From Planctomycetota bacterium (GTDB taxonomy: Bacteria > Planctomycetota > UBA1135 > UBA2386): a stretch of DNA of 44,433 nt. The stretch's first letter is position 1; each line of letters opens with the position of its first letter. The notes beneath the pieces were generated by a model. The model was not told the origin of the DNA, searched no databases, and was given only the letters and a program-made list of their open reading frames with translations. The DNA lies in the NCBI GenBank assembly GCA_020851075.1, contig JADZDL010000154.1, positions 1 through 44,433 of the forward strand, given 5' to 3'. Position numbers and translations under genes: made by a program. Shown piece after piece: positions 26,758 to 35,069 of this stretch.

Positions 26758-27363
26758 ATGCTTCGTCGCAGACTGCGGCCAATCCTGGGCTGCTGCCTTG
26801 CCCTCACGGCATGTGCCGCCCCCGGCAATGTCCCGGTAACCCTGGCCCAATTCCTCGCTTCCTGCCCAGAACAGTCCCGCCCAGACCAGCGGCCCGCCCG
26901 CCTCTGGCTCGACGGCAATCGCATCCTCGCCGCGGCCGTCGACTTGGGGCCGGGCTCCCTGCCCGCGGCCGTGCGCACCGCCTTCCACGCCTTCGCACAA
27001 CGGGGCGAAATCTGCTTTGAAGGACGCGAATGGGGCCCGCGCGGCACCGGGTTTCGCGTCGAAAAGCAGGATCGGGTCGACGCGGCCGTCCACACCTACT
27101 CCGCACTGATCGCCCCCGACGGCACGATTCTCGAACGTTCGCACTCGGTCCCGATCGCGAATACGCCACAGAATGTGCTCGTCGCCGCCATGCAGGTCGG
27201 CTCCGAAGTCGAAGAGGTCCAGATCGTGTCTGGCCCCGAGGTCGAAGAAGCCTGGCGGTGCACGGTCAAGGACCGCCTCGGCCACCGCTTCGTGGTCACG
27301 CTCGGCCTCGATGGAACGCTGCTGCAGACCCTTCGGCGCATCACCGCGCAGGTCGAGATCTAG
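26758..27363 (+). CDS. Hypothetical lipoprotein, 201 aa
   Basis: The signal MLRRRLRPILGCCLALTAC ends in a lipobox (LTAC, Cys19). The mature domain has a PVTLAQFLASCPEQS helix, a strand LWLDGNRILAAAVDLGPGSLPAAVRTAFHAF, and then a series of beta strands (GTGFRVEKQ, TYSALIAPDGTILERSHSV, HRFVVTLGLDGTLLQTLRRI). This looks like a PepSY- or BBP2-like sheet reading out peptide or lipid. No family is assigned. It diverges from the FTCD_C operon with 144 bases between starts. The preferred start is the ATG at 26758 because the signal peptide begins there; the frame is open further upstream. Confidence 0.7.
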   Translation: MLRRRLRPILGCCLALTACAAPGNVPVTLAQFLASCPEQSRPDQRPARLWLDGNRILAAAVDLGPGSLPAAVRTAFHAFAQRGEICFEGREWGPRGTGFRVEKQDRVDAAVHTYSALIAPDGTILERSHSVPIANTPQNVLVAAMQVGSEVEEVQIVSGPEVEEAWRCTVKDRLGHRFVVTLGLDGTLLQTLRRITAQVEI

Positions 27364-27463
27364 CTGGTCGAAGCAATGCGGGTCGGACTCGCGTTGGCGG
27401 GCCGCGCGGCATTGGCAACGCGGATCCTTCCCGCGCCGCGCACGACCGCGCATGATCAGGACC

Positions 27464-27829
27464 ATGCGCACGCGCCGCCTGCTACCGATCCTGGCCCTCG
27501 CCGCCACCATGACTTCCTGCATGGCAGGCCCCCAGCAACTGCGACGTTCGGTCGACGACTGGGATCACGCGCTTTACGTGGAAAGTCCGTGGCTGGACGC
27601 CGGCCTGTGGATCCTCCCCGTGATCCCCCTCGCGTCCATCGCCGGCCAGCTCGTGGACTGCCTCGTCGTGAACCCGATCTTCTTCTGGGGCAGCGACGCG
27701 TGGGACGGCAACGGCACCGGCTACAAGTACCACAGTCCCGTTGCCGACGAGTGGACCGACAGCGTGATCACCGAACGTGGACGCTGGCTGCGCGTCGAAA
27801 AGCACGACGACCGCGCCACCAGGCGGTGA
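27464..27829 (+). CDS. DUF3332-like small lipoprotein, 121 aa
   Basis: MRTRRLLPILALAATMTSC gives a lipoprotein signal with Cys19. The mature part contains two short hydrophobic segments (LDAGLWILPVIPLASIAGQLVDCLVVN) followed by PIFFWGSDAWDGNGTGYKYH. This 'LVDxxVxNxIxFWxG' end matches my memory of DUF3332 proteins, small membrane-associated lipoproteins with no known function. An alternative ATG at 27452 adds MIRT before the same signal. The gene follows the previous lipoprotein by 100 bases on the same strand and converges on the metallophosphoesterase, with 28 bases between. Confidence 0.65.
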   Translation: MRTRRLLPILALAATMTSCMAGPQQLRRSVDDWDHALYVESPWLDAGLWILPVIPLASIAGQLVDCLVVNPIFFWGSDAWDGNGTGYKYHSPVADEWTDSVITERGRWLRVEKHDDRATRR

Positions 27830-27857
27830 GAACGGCCTTTCGCGGCGACCTCGACCG

Positions 27858-28607
27858 TCAGCGCAGTTCGATCGGGATCGGCCGGAAGTCGATCGCATCG
27901 ACCGCCGCGAGGTAGTAGCGAATGCCGTCCGCTTCGCCCTGGAAACCATACTTGTGGTCCTTGCCGTGCAGGTGGCCATAAACGCACAGCTGCACGCAAG
28001 CATCCTTGAACATCGCGACCGCCGCAGTTTCGCGACCATCACTGTAACGCGGCGGGTAGTGCACGAGCGCAATCGTGCGCGCGCCCCCCGGCACGCAGCC
28101 GCCGAGCTTCTTGCCAACCTGGATCGACAGTTTGAGTCGTTCGAGTTCGCGCGCGAACACCACCGCCGCATTCGCATCGGCCCACGGCGACTCTGGCGGA
28201 TCCCACAGCCGGGTGCCGATCACCACCGTGCCGTCCGGCAGCTTCACGGCATCGTTCTGCAGCAGGCGGATCGACGGGTGCAGCACCGCCTCGACCTTCT
28301 TGCGCGACTGCCACCACGTGCAGTGGTTGCCCTTGATGAGCACTTTCTGCCCCGGGCGAGCGCCGAGCCAGTCGAGGTCGGGTTTGGCCTCGGCGAGGTC
28401 AAGGCCCCACGACGTGTCGCCACCGACCAGAACCCAATCGTCGGGGCCGACCATCGCGTCCCAGGCCTCGCGCATGCGATCGGCATGACCGACCCACTGC
28501 GGGCCGAAGATGTCCATCGGCTTGTCGACACCAAAACTCAGATGCAGGTCACTGATGGCGAACAGGCGCAACGGGGGATCCTGGCGTGCTTGCAAAGGAC
28601 TCTGCAT
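27858..28607 (-). CDS. Calcineurin-like metallophosphoesterase, 249 aa
   Basis: A cytoplasmic phosphoesterase with the five dimetal motifs in order: FAISDLHLSFG (D-x-H, about residues 15-22), VLVGGDTSWG (GD), VLIKGNHCTWW (GNH), ALVHYPPRYSD (H), and VYGHLHGKDH (GHxH). The third motif is normally GNH(D/E); here the acidic residue is Cys, confirmed by the codon TGC. The metal-binding Asn and catalytic His are kept, so metal binding is likely, but the acid that orients the His is absent. ATG 28607 was chosen; an upstream ATG at 28637 would overlap the divergent dipeptidase start. The two start codons face each other with only 16 bases between them. The substrate is unknown. Confidence 0.88.
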   Translation of the reverse strand: MQSPLQARQDPPLRLFAISDLHLSFGVDKPMDIFGPQWVGHADRMREAWDAMVGPDDWVLVGGDTSWGLDLAEAKPDLDWLGARPGQKVLIKGNHCTWWQSRKKVEAVLHPSIRLLQNDAVKLPDGTVVIGTRLWDPPESPWADANAAVVFARELERLKLSIQVGKKLGGCVPGGARTIALVHYPPRYSDGRETAAVAMFKDACVQLCVYGHLHGKDHKYGFQGEADGIRYYLAAVDAIDFRPIPIELR

Positions 28608-28617
28608 AAGGGACGAT
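28590..28617 (+). promoter_or_regulatory. Candidate promoter of the dipeptidase gene inside the metallophosphoesterase start
   Basis: TTGCAA (28590-28595), 16 bases, GACGAT (28612-28617), and six bases to the ATG at 28624. It overlaps the first codons of the oppositely oriented phosphoesterase, so transcription of the two genes would interfere. The -10 match is poor and the call is tentative. Confidence 0.3.
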
Positions 28618-28623
28618 CGTGGA

Positions 28624-30012
28624 ATGGACAAGCGCATGCGAACGAGTCGCGAAGGATCCCTGCTAGCCGCCGCACTGCTGACGGGCGGACTGCTCGGCCA
28701 GACGGCTTTGCCGCCGTGCCCCGCCGCCCCAGCCGGTTATGAGCAGAAACTCTGGGAACGTGCCTGGCAGCTGCACCACCAGGCCACCGTCGTCGACACC
28801 CACGTGGACACGACTTCGCTCGTGCTCGACCGCGCCTTCGACATGGGACCTCGCGCCAGGACAGGCCACGTCGACCTGCCGCGCGCGGCCGAAGGTGGCC
28901 TTGATGCCGTGTTCTATTCGATCTACGTCGACACGCGGTTCTACGGCGATGAGGCGGCCCTGTTCGCCAACCCGCCCATGACCGTCAACGAAGATTGGCC
29001 GCGCCCCAAGGATCCTGGCACCGCCAACGGCAGCGCCAAACGCGCACTCATGATGATCGACGGCCTGCTGCGAACGTGCGAACGCTACCCCGAGCGTATG
29101 ACGGCGTGCACGTCGTCGGCAGAACTGCGCGCCGCCGTCAAGGCCGGCCGCCATGCCGCGCTCATGGGCATCGAAGGTGGCCACGCCATCGAAGGGGACC
29201 TCGGCCTGCTGCGCTTGTTCCACAAACTCGGCGTGCGCTACATGACGCTGACGCACACGCTGCACAACGAGTTTGCCGACTCGTGCGCGCCGGCCGAACC
29301 ACGCTGGGGCGGCCTCAACACGCTTGGCGTGAAGGTCGTGCAGGAAATGAACCGCCTCGGCGTCATGGTTGACGTGAGCCACGTCAGCGACGCGACGTTC
29401 TTTGACACCCTGCGCGTGACCCGCACGCCCGTCATCTGCTCGCACAGTTCGATGCGGGCGCTCTGCGGGCACAAACGCAACATCACCGACGACATGCTGC
29501 GCGCCCTCGCCGCCAATGGCGGCGTCGTCATGATCAACTACAACTGCGGCTTCCTCGACGAGGACTACGGCAAGAACGCTTCGGGACGCGATGCCACGCG
29601 GCGCATCCAAGAGAAGTCAGCGCGCGAGAAGTTCGCCGAAGGCAGCCCCGAACTCCAGAACGCACTCGCGAAGCTCGACGAGCGTTTTCCGCCGGTTGCA
29701 AGGCCACCCCTGAGCCGGCTCATCGCGCACATCCTGCACGCGCTCGAAGTCGGCGGCGCCGACCACGTCGGCCTCGGCAGCGACTTCGATGGCGTTCCGT
29801 GCGTGCCCGAGGGCATCGACGACGCGACCTACCTGCCGCGCATCACCTACGAACTGCTCGCCGCCGGACAGAGCGAGGCCACCGTGAAGAAGGTGCTCGG
29901 CGAGAACCTGCTGCGCGTGTTTGCCGCGGTCGAAGACAAGGCCTTTGCCCTGCGCGGCGAGGCTCCCTTCATGAATGCCGGCGCGGCCGACTTCGCGCCC
30001 ATTGCGCGCTGA
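28624..30012 (+). CDS. Exported M19 (renal-type) membrane dipeptidase, 462 aa
   Basis: A zinc dipeptidase of the amidohydrolase fold. After a signal-like N-terminus (GSLLAAALLTGGLLGQT), the metal-ligand motifs run in order: VVDTHVDTTS (residues 56-65, usually DxHxD), LMGIEGGHAIEGD with the bridging Glu, HTLHNEFADS, VMVDVSHVSDATFFD (metal His), ICSHSSMRALCGHKRNITDDML (second metal His), and HVGLGSDFDGV with the catalytic Asp. The C-terminal GENLLRVF is typical. All ligands are present. It cleaves dipeptides, and in some bacteria this class acts on D-Ala or dehydropeptides. It is divergent from the metallophosphoesterase, and its 3' end converges on the gene at 30034 with 21 bases between. Confidence 0.95.
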   Translation: MDKRMRTSREGSLLAAALLTGGLLGQTALPPCPAAPAGYEQKLWERAWQLHHQATVVDTHVDTTSLVLDRAFDMGPRARTGHVDLPRAAEGGLDAVFYSIYVDTRFYGDEAALFANPPMTVNEDWPRPKDPGTANGSAKRALMMIDGLLRTCERYPERMTACTSSAELRAAVKAGRHAALMGIEGGHAIEGDLGLLRLFHKLGVRYMTLTHTLHNEFADSCAPAEPRWGGLNTLGVKVVQEMNRLGVMVDVSHVSDATFFDTLRVTRTPVICSHSSMRALCGHKRNITDDMLRALAANGGVVMINYNCGFLDEDYGKNASGRDATRRIQEKSAREKFAEGSPELQNALAKLDERFPPVARPPLSRLIAHILHALEVGGADHVGLGSDFDGVPCVPEGIDDATYLPRITYELLAAGQSEATVKKVLGENLLRVFAAVEDKAFALRGEAPFMNAGAADFAPIAR

Positions 30013-30033
30013 CTCCGCAGCGCTGGCGAGGTC

Positions 30034-31176
30034 TCATTCCGGCATCGGACTACCAATGCGGCGCCCTTCCTGGCGCAGCATCGACGGCAGTTTCTCATCC
30101 CCGCTGCCATCCGTCGCGCAGTAGCCCATCGAGTGCAGCGCTCGCTGCGCAAACTCCTGCAATCGTTGCAGGCTCGCCTGCGTGACCACCATCGGCGTCA
30201 CGATCTGCAGGCTCGGCCGCAGCAGATTGCGGGCGGAGAAGGCATGGTAGGCGAGCGACCGGTCCTTCGGATTGAACTGCTCCCCCATCACCTTCGCGAG
30301 CACGTCGACGGGGTTCCAGGTATCAGGGGTGCCAACCAGCCCCAATTCGGCACGGCGCGGAATCGCATGATCGAGCACTGCGGACTCGAGGATCGAGCCG
30401 AGCAATACCGCGGCAAGGCGGTGGTCCTGCCCCGCCAACGACCGCTCGTAGCTAAGCAGGTCGAGGCGCGCGAGGGTGCGCAACCGCGGGTCCCGCAGCT
30501 TGTGGCTGTCGAGGATTGGCGGCCCGACCAGGTCCTCCTCCACCGGCAACCGCGCGATCGCGGGTTTCGAAGCTGACGGTGGTGGCGGCGCCGCGCTTTC
30601 GTCCATTGCGAGCGGCGGCGCATAGTCATCGAGGATCGAGGGCACTTGCACACCCATCGTCTGACTCACGGCACCATGGCTGTCGAAGCGGGCCTGGTGA
30701 TTCGGGAACAGCTTCTGATGCAACCGGGTAACAAGCGCTCGGGCACCTTCCGTCTGCACCTGGCCCAGACGCGGCAGCGGTAGCTCAAGCAAGGGCGGTT
30801 TGTCGGCGAACTCTACGGCCCAATCGCTGATCACGGTGCGCTTGCGCTGCAGCAGCGTCTTCTCATCCGACGACATCACCCGTTCGCCAACCAACCGCAG
30901 ATCGATCGCCTCGACAAAGCGTCGGCAACAGGCCACCAACAAGGTCCGATCGCTGTCGGCGAAGTCCAACTCGACCATGTCGTGGAACGCGCTGACACAC
31001 CGCTGCAGGTACTCGCGCAACCGACGCACTTCGCCATACAGGCGCGGCAGGTCGGGAATGTTCTGGATCCCCTGCTGGGAAATCGTCAGCCGGTATTCCG
31101 CAAGGTGTTCAAGCGTCATCTTGGCTGCTTCGAGGAAGCAGACCGCCACGACCTTCTTGACCTGAACACTCGGCAT
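30034..31176 (-). CDS. Hypothetical protein, 380 aa, two helical domains
   Basis: No signal or membrane segment. The N-terminal ~190 residues are helical (AVCFLEAAKMTLEHLAEYRL, LPRLYGEVRRLREYLQRCV, RTLLVACCRRFVEAIDLRLV), with several cysteines. A Pro/Ala/Ser linker (about 205-230, with APPPPSASKPA) follows. The C-terminal half (about 240-360) includes ARLDLLSYERSLAGQDHRLAAVLLGSILESAVLDHAI. This last segment, a helical hairpin with 'A.vL.GsilE..L', looks like the pattern in phage-abortive or DUF4145-type proteins, but I cannot name the family. Start 31176 was chosen because it opens the continuous helical region; it diverges from glcD with 110 bases between. CACAAT lies six bases before the ATG on the minus strand, a possible -10. 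Confidence 0.65.
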   Translation of the reverse strand: MPSVQVKKVVAVCFLEAAKMTLEHLAEYRLTISQQGIQNIPDLPRLYGEVRRLREYLQRCVSAFHDMVELDFADSDRTLLVACCRRFVEAIDLRLVGERVMSSDEKTLLQRKRTVISDWAVEFADKPPLLELPLPRLGQVQTEGARALVTRLHQKLFPNHQARFDSHGAVSQTMGVQVPSILDDYAPPLAMDESAAPPPPSASKPAIARLPVEEDLVGPPILDSHKLRDPRLRTLARLDLLSYERSLAGQDHRLAAVLLGSILESAVLDHAIPRRAELGLVGTPDTWNPVDVLAKVMGEQFNPKDRSLAYHAFSARNLLRPSLQIVTPMVVTQASLQRLQEFAQRALHSMGYCATDGSGDEKLPSMLRQEGRRIGSPMPE

Positions 31177-31286
31177 CGCCGAATTGTGATCGGCTTTCGC
31201 CAGCACGAACCTTGAAGAGGTCGGCGGCTCTCTTGGCGCACCGGCCAGTCTGCGAATACGTGCGCCGCCGCTATGCTGCCGCGCCG

Positions 31287-32741
31287 ATGCCACCGCTGGA
31301 AACCTCCCTACTGGCCCTGCTCGGCCCCAATCGCCTGCTCTGTTCGCCGGACGCCTTGTTGGCATGGGAGTGCGATGGTTTCACGGTGCACAGGTCGCGG
31401 CCACGGGCCGTGGTCCTGCCCGAATCGACGGCCGAAGTGCAAGCCGTGCTCAGGCTCCTGCACACAGCCAAGGTCCCCTTCGTGCCGCGCGGCGCCGGAA
31501 CCTGCCTCTCCGGCGGCCCCACGGCTGGCGGCGACGCCGTCATCGTCGACCTCGCCCGCATGCGCAAGGTGTTGCAGATCTAGACAGTCGATCTCTACGC
31601 CATCGTCCAGCCAGGCGTCGTCAACCTCGACCTCACCACCGCCGTGCACCACCACGGGCTGCACTACGCGCCCGATCCGAGCAGCCAATCCGTCTGCACG
31701 ATCGGCGGCAATCTCGCGGAGAACAGTGGTGGCCCCCACTGCTTCAAGTACGGCATGACCACCGACCACGTGCTCGGCGCGCGCATCGTCTTGCCCGACG
31801 GCTCGCTGGTCGATGTTGGCAGTCCGGCGGGGCCCCGGGCACCGCACGGGCTGGACCTGTTGGCCGTGTTCTGCGGCAGCGAAGGCACCTTCGGCATCGC
31901 CACCGAGATCACGGTGCGCCTGTGCCGCGATCAGCAATCCGTACGAACGATGCTCGCCGCGTTCTCGACGATGACCGCCGCCTGCCGCACGGTAAGCGAC
32001 ATCGTCGCCGCCGGCCTCGTTCCCGCGGCCCTCGAAATCCTCGATCAAGCCACCATCCGCGCCGTCGAGGCCTCGGTGTATCGCGCCGGTTATCCCGAAA
32101 ACGCCGCCGCCGTGCTGCTCGTCGAACTCGATGGGCCGGACTTCGTGCTCGCCGAAGAGGCGGAAGAAGTGCGCGACTACTTCCGTGCACACGGCGCCCT
32201 CACCGTCGACGAAGCGACCACACCCACGGACCGCAAACGGCTCTGGAAGGGCCGCAAAGGCGCTTTTGGCGCGATGGGACGACTGAACACCGACCTCTAC
32301 GTGCTGGACGGCGTGGTGCCGCGCACACGCCTCGAAGACGCTCTCGCTGGCATCGCGGCCATCGGCGCGAAACACGGCGTCGTGATGACCAACGTCTTTC
32401 ACGCTGGCGACGGCAACCTGCATCCCAACATCAGCTTCGACGGGCGCGACCCCGAACAGACACGCCGCACGATCGCGGCGGGCCGCGAGATCCTGCAGCT
32501 CTGCGTCGACCTCGGCGGCAGCATCTCCGGCGAACATGGCATCGGCACCGAGAAGCTCGACCACGTGTCGATGATGTACAACGCAGCGGACCTGGCGGTG
32601 ATGGCCCGCGTTCGCGCCGTGTGGAATCCGACCGGTCTCTGCAATCCCGGCAAGGTCCTGCCATCGCGCGGGGCCTGCGCCGAAGTGGCCAAATGGCCGC
32701 AAATGGTCGCCAAGGTGCTCGACGTGGAGTCCGACGCATGA
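31287..32741 (+). pseudogene. glcD: Glycolate oxidase FAD subunit, interrupted by an in-frame amber codon
   Basis: A full-length FAD-dependent oxidase of the GlcD family in one reading frame, except that codon 99 is TAG (31581-31583). Before it lie PRAVVLPESTAEVQAVLRLL, the FAD loop VPRGAGTCLSGGPTA, and ARMRKVLQI. After it the same frame continues with TVDLYAIVQPGVVNLDLTTAV, TIGGNLAENSGGPHCFKYG, CGSEGTFGIATEITV, and the FAD-oxidase_C end with NVFHAGDGNLHPNISFDG and GSISGEHGIGTEK. Everything else is intact and conserved. GlcD works with GlcE and GlcF to oxidise glycolate to glyoxylate, passing electrons to the quinone pool. The single stop could be a point mutation, a sequencing or assembly error, or suppressed or recoded. 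The stop of glcD overlaps the glcE start (ATGA). Confidence 0.9.
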
Positions 32742-33775
32742 GCACGTTGCGCCCCACATCCACGTCCGAACTGGCCGAACTGCTGCAGAGTAAGCCAGGC
32801 CCGTTGCGCCTTCGCGGTGGCGGTTCGCGACTGGAACGGATGCCGGCAACCGTCGCCCCAGCGCGCTTTCTCGACCTCAGCGCTTTTGCCGGCATCGAAC
32901 GGCTCGATGCGCAAGACCAGACCTGCACCGTGGGCCCCGGCTTGCCGCGCGCCGAACTCGACGCCGCCCTACTCGCGCATCGCCTCGAACTGCCGTGCCT
33001 CGGCGGCGGCACGATCGGCGGGCTTTTTGCGACCGACCCGATCGGCCCGGCCACGGTCGGAGGCGCTTCGCCGCGCACGTTGCTGCTCGGCATGACGGCG
33101 ATGCTCGCCGATGGTACGCGGTTCCAATCGGGTGCGCGCGTCGTGAAGAGCGTGGCCGGTTTCGACGTGCACAAACTGTTCGTCGGCAGCCGCGGCACCC
33201 TGTTCGCCGGCCTGCAACTGCACCTTCGTTTGAAGCCAAGACCGCGCGCGCAGGCGTGGTTTCGCCGCGAAGGCCTCGATCTCCCGGCCGCGCTGGAGTG
33301 CTTCTCGATGCTGCGCTCGCTCGTTGTGCCGCCCGCCGAACTGCAGCTGCACCGCACCGCCAACGGGTGCACCATCGCTGGCCGCATCGCCGGCCGCGAT
33401 TCGTTCGTGCGCGCAACGATGCGCGCCCACGAGCTGCGCGAAGGCCCACCGATCACCATGCATCATCTCGACGCCAGCCCTGGCGCAGAGGTCGTTCAGG
33501 GCAATGTGCCAGGCAGCCGCGTCCCCGCCTTGCTGGCGATGAGCCCGGCCAACGCGCCGTTTCTCTGGCACGGCGGCGGCCGCTTTGAGCTGTCGCTCGA
33601 GGCAACGACCACCACGGACAAACTGCTGCGAACGCTGCCCGAACTGCAGGTCGACGCGTGTATCGTGCGCGGCGACGATTCCCGTCGCGGCCTCGGCACA
33701 CCGCTCGATCCTGGCCAACAGCACCTCGCCGCCGGCCTCAAACACGCACTCGACCCGCATGGCATCTTCGTCTGA
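32738..33775 (+). CDS. glcE: Glycolate oxidase FAD-binding subunit GlcE, 345 aa
   Basis: Second subunit of the glycolate oxidase complex. It is a PCMH/FAD_binding_4 protein with LRLRGGGSRLERMP (FAD Gly loop), CTVGPGLPRAELDAALLAHRLELP, GGGTIGGLFATDPIGPATVGGASPRTLLLGM and the family pattern ARVVKSVAGFDVHKLFVGSRGTLFAG, all in the order found in GlcE. Its length is normal for the family. The start overlaps the glcD stop (ATGA), and its 3' end overlaps the glcF start by 17 bases. It binds a second FAD and is required with GlcD and GlcF for activity. It is intact, which speaks for recent or apparent interruption of glcD. Confidence 0.93.
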   Translation: MSTLRPTSTSELAELLQSKPGPLRLRGGGSRLERMPATVAPARFLDLSAFAGIERLDAQDQTCTVGPGLPRAELDAALLAHRLELPCLGGGTIGGLFATDPIGPATVGGASPRTLLLGMTAMLADGTRFQSGARVVKSVAGFDVHKLFVGSRGTLFAGLQLHLRLKPRPRAQAWFRREGLDLPAALECFSMLRSLVVPPAELQLHRTANGCTIAGRIAGRDSFVRATMRAHELREGPPITMHHLDASPGAEVVQGNVPGSRVPALLAMSPANAPFLWHGGGRFELSLEATTTTDKLLRTLPELQVDACIVRGDDSRRGLGTPLDPGQQHLAAGLKHALDPHGIFV

Positions 33776-35069
33776 GCCAACGGCAGCCAGCCCGGCAAAC
33801 GGCTGCGCCACGCCGGGCAGCGCCGTCGCCCCAAGGGACCTCGCGTTCTACACGCGTTCGCTCGATTGCGTGCACTGCGGCTTGTGCCTGCCGACCTGCC
33901 CCACCTACCAGGTGCTCGGCATCGAAGCGGATTCGCCGCGCGGCCGCATCTACCTCATGCGCGCGCTCGCCGAAGGTCGCGTCGAAGATGCGCAGGCGAT
34001 CCGCCCGTTCCTGGATCGTTGCCTCGATTGCCGCGCGTGCGAGACCGCGTGCCCTTCGGGCGTTCACTACGGCGAGATCCTGGAGACCGTGCGTGGCGAA
34101 ATCGAACGCAAGCAACCCAAACGCGGCCTCGCCGCCTGGCTCACGCGCACGCTGCTGTGGCATGTGGTCGCGCGCCAAAATCGGCTGCGCGCGGTGTTCT
34201 TCGCGATGCGCGCAGCCGAGCTGCTGGGCCTGCGTTGGCTCGCCACGAAACTGCGCCTGATGCCGCCGGCGATGGCGCGCATCGCGCCGCCGGTGCCGCC
34301 CAACCGCGAACGTCGCGCGCTACCAACCGGCCTGCATCACCCGCCCACCGGCGTTCGGCGCCGCGGCGTCACGGTGGCACTGTTCACGGGCTGCGTCATG
34401 GAGCAGATGTTCGGCCGCGTGAACCGCGCAACCCTGCGCCTGCTGCTCGCGAACGGTTTCGACGTCCTGGTGCCCCAGGACCAGGGCTGTTGCGGGGCTC
34501 TGCTCGTGCACGCCGGCCAGCCCGAACAAGCAAGGCAACTTGCCCGAGCCAACGTCGCGGCGTTTGCGAGCGCCGACCTCGTCATCAACAACTCGGCCGG
34601 CTGCGGTTGCGCGATGAAGGAGTACGGCCACCTGCTCGGCACGCCCGAAGGTGATGCTTTTGCCCGCAAGTGCCGCGATATCAGCGAGTTCCTCGGCGAA
34701 GTCGGACTCACCGCCACCCCGGCGGCCCACGCTGGCCGGGCTGCCTACGACGATCCGTGCCATCTCTGCCATGGGCAAGGGGTTAGGAAGCAACCGCGCG
34801 ACCTTCTGGCGATGGTCCCCGGGCTCCAGCTCGTGGCCCACGAGCGCCCCGAGGACTGCTGCGGCTCGGCGGGCATCTACAACCTGCTGCAACCCGACCT
34901 CGCCGCGGAAATAGGCCGGCAGAAGGTCGAAAGGCTGCTCGCCGCTCGCGTCGACCTCGTCATCACCGGAAACCCTGGTTGCATGCTTCAGATCGACAGT
35001 CATCTGCGGGCGGCCGGCCACTCCGTGCCCGTTCGCCACCCCGTTGAGCTGCTGCTGCCCCCCGAATGA
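33759..35069 (+). CDS. glcF: Glycolate oxidase iron-sulfur subunit GlcF, 436 aa
   Basis: The electron-transfer subunit. Two [4Fe-4S] ferredoxin-type motifs are near the N-terminus (SLDCVHCGLCLPTCPTYQ and CLDCRACETACPSGVHYG). Two CCG domains follow, with QGCCGALLVHAG, NSAGCGCAMKEYG, YDDPCHLCHGQG, and RPEDCCGSAGIYNLLQP. The cysteine set is complete. In the family these clusters pass electrons from the flavin subunits to menaquinone or ubiquinone. The start ATG at 33759 overlaps the end of glcE by 17 bases; it gives about 30 poorly conserved residues before the first cluster. The stop overlaps the start of the TPR gene (ATGA). Confidence 0.95.
   Translation: MASSSEPTAASPANGCATPGSAVAPRDLAFYTRSLDCVHCGLCLPTCPTYQVLGIEADSPRGRIYLMRALAEGRVEDAQAIRPFLDRCLDCRACETACPSGVHYGEILETVRGEIERKQPKRGLAAWLTRTLLWHVVARQNRLRAVFFAMRAAELLGLRWLATKLRLMPPAMARIAPPVPPNRERRALPTGLHHPPTGVRRRGVTVALFTGCVMEQMFGRVNRATLRLLLANGFDVLVPQDQGCCGALLVHAGQPEQARQLARANVAAFASADLVINNSAGCGCAMKEYGHLLGTPEGDAFARKCRDISEFLGEVGLTATPAAHAGRAAYDDPCHLCHGQGVRKQPRDLLAMVPGLQLVAHERPEDCCGSAGIYNLLQPDLAAEIGRQKVERLLAARVDLVITGNPGCMLQIDSHLRAAGHSVPVRHPVELLLPPE

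Noticed and set aside
31364..33775. 803-residue plus-strand open frame spanning glcD and glcE in another frame
   Set aside because: The conserved glcD and glcE proteins read in different frames; this one is Arg/Pro-rich and has no domain.
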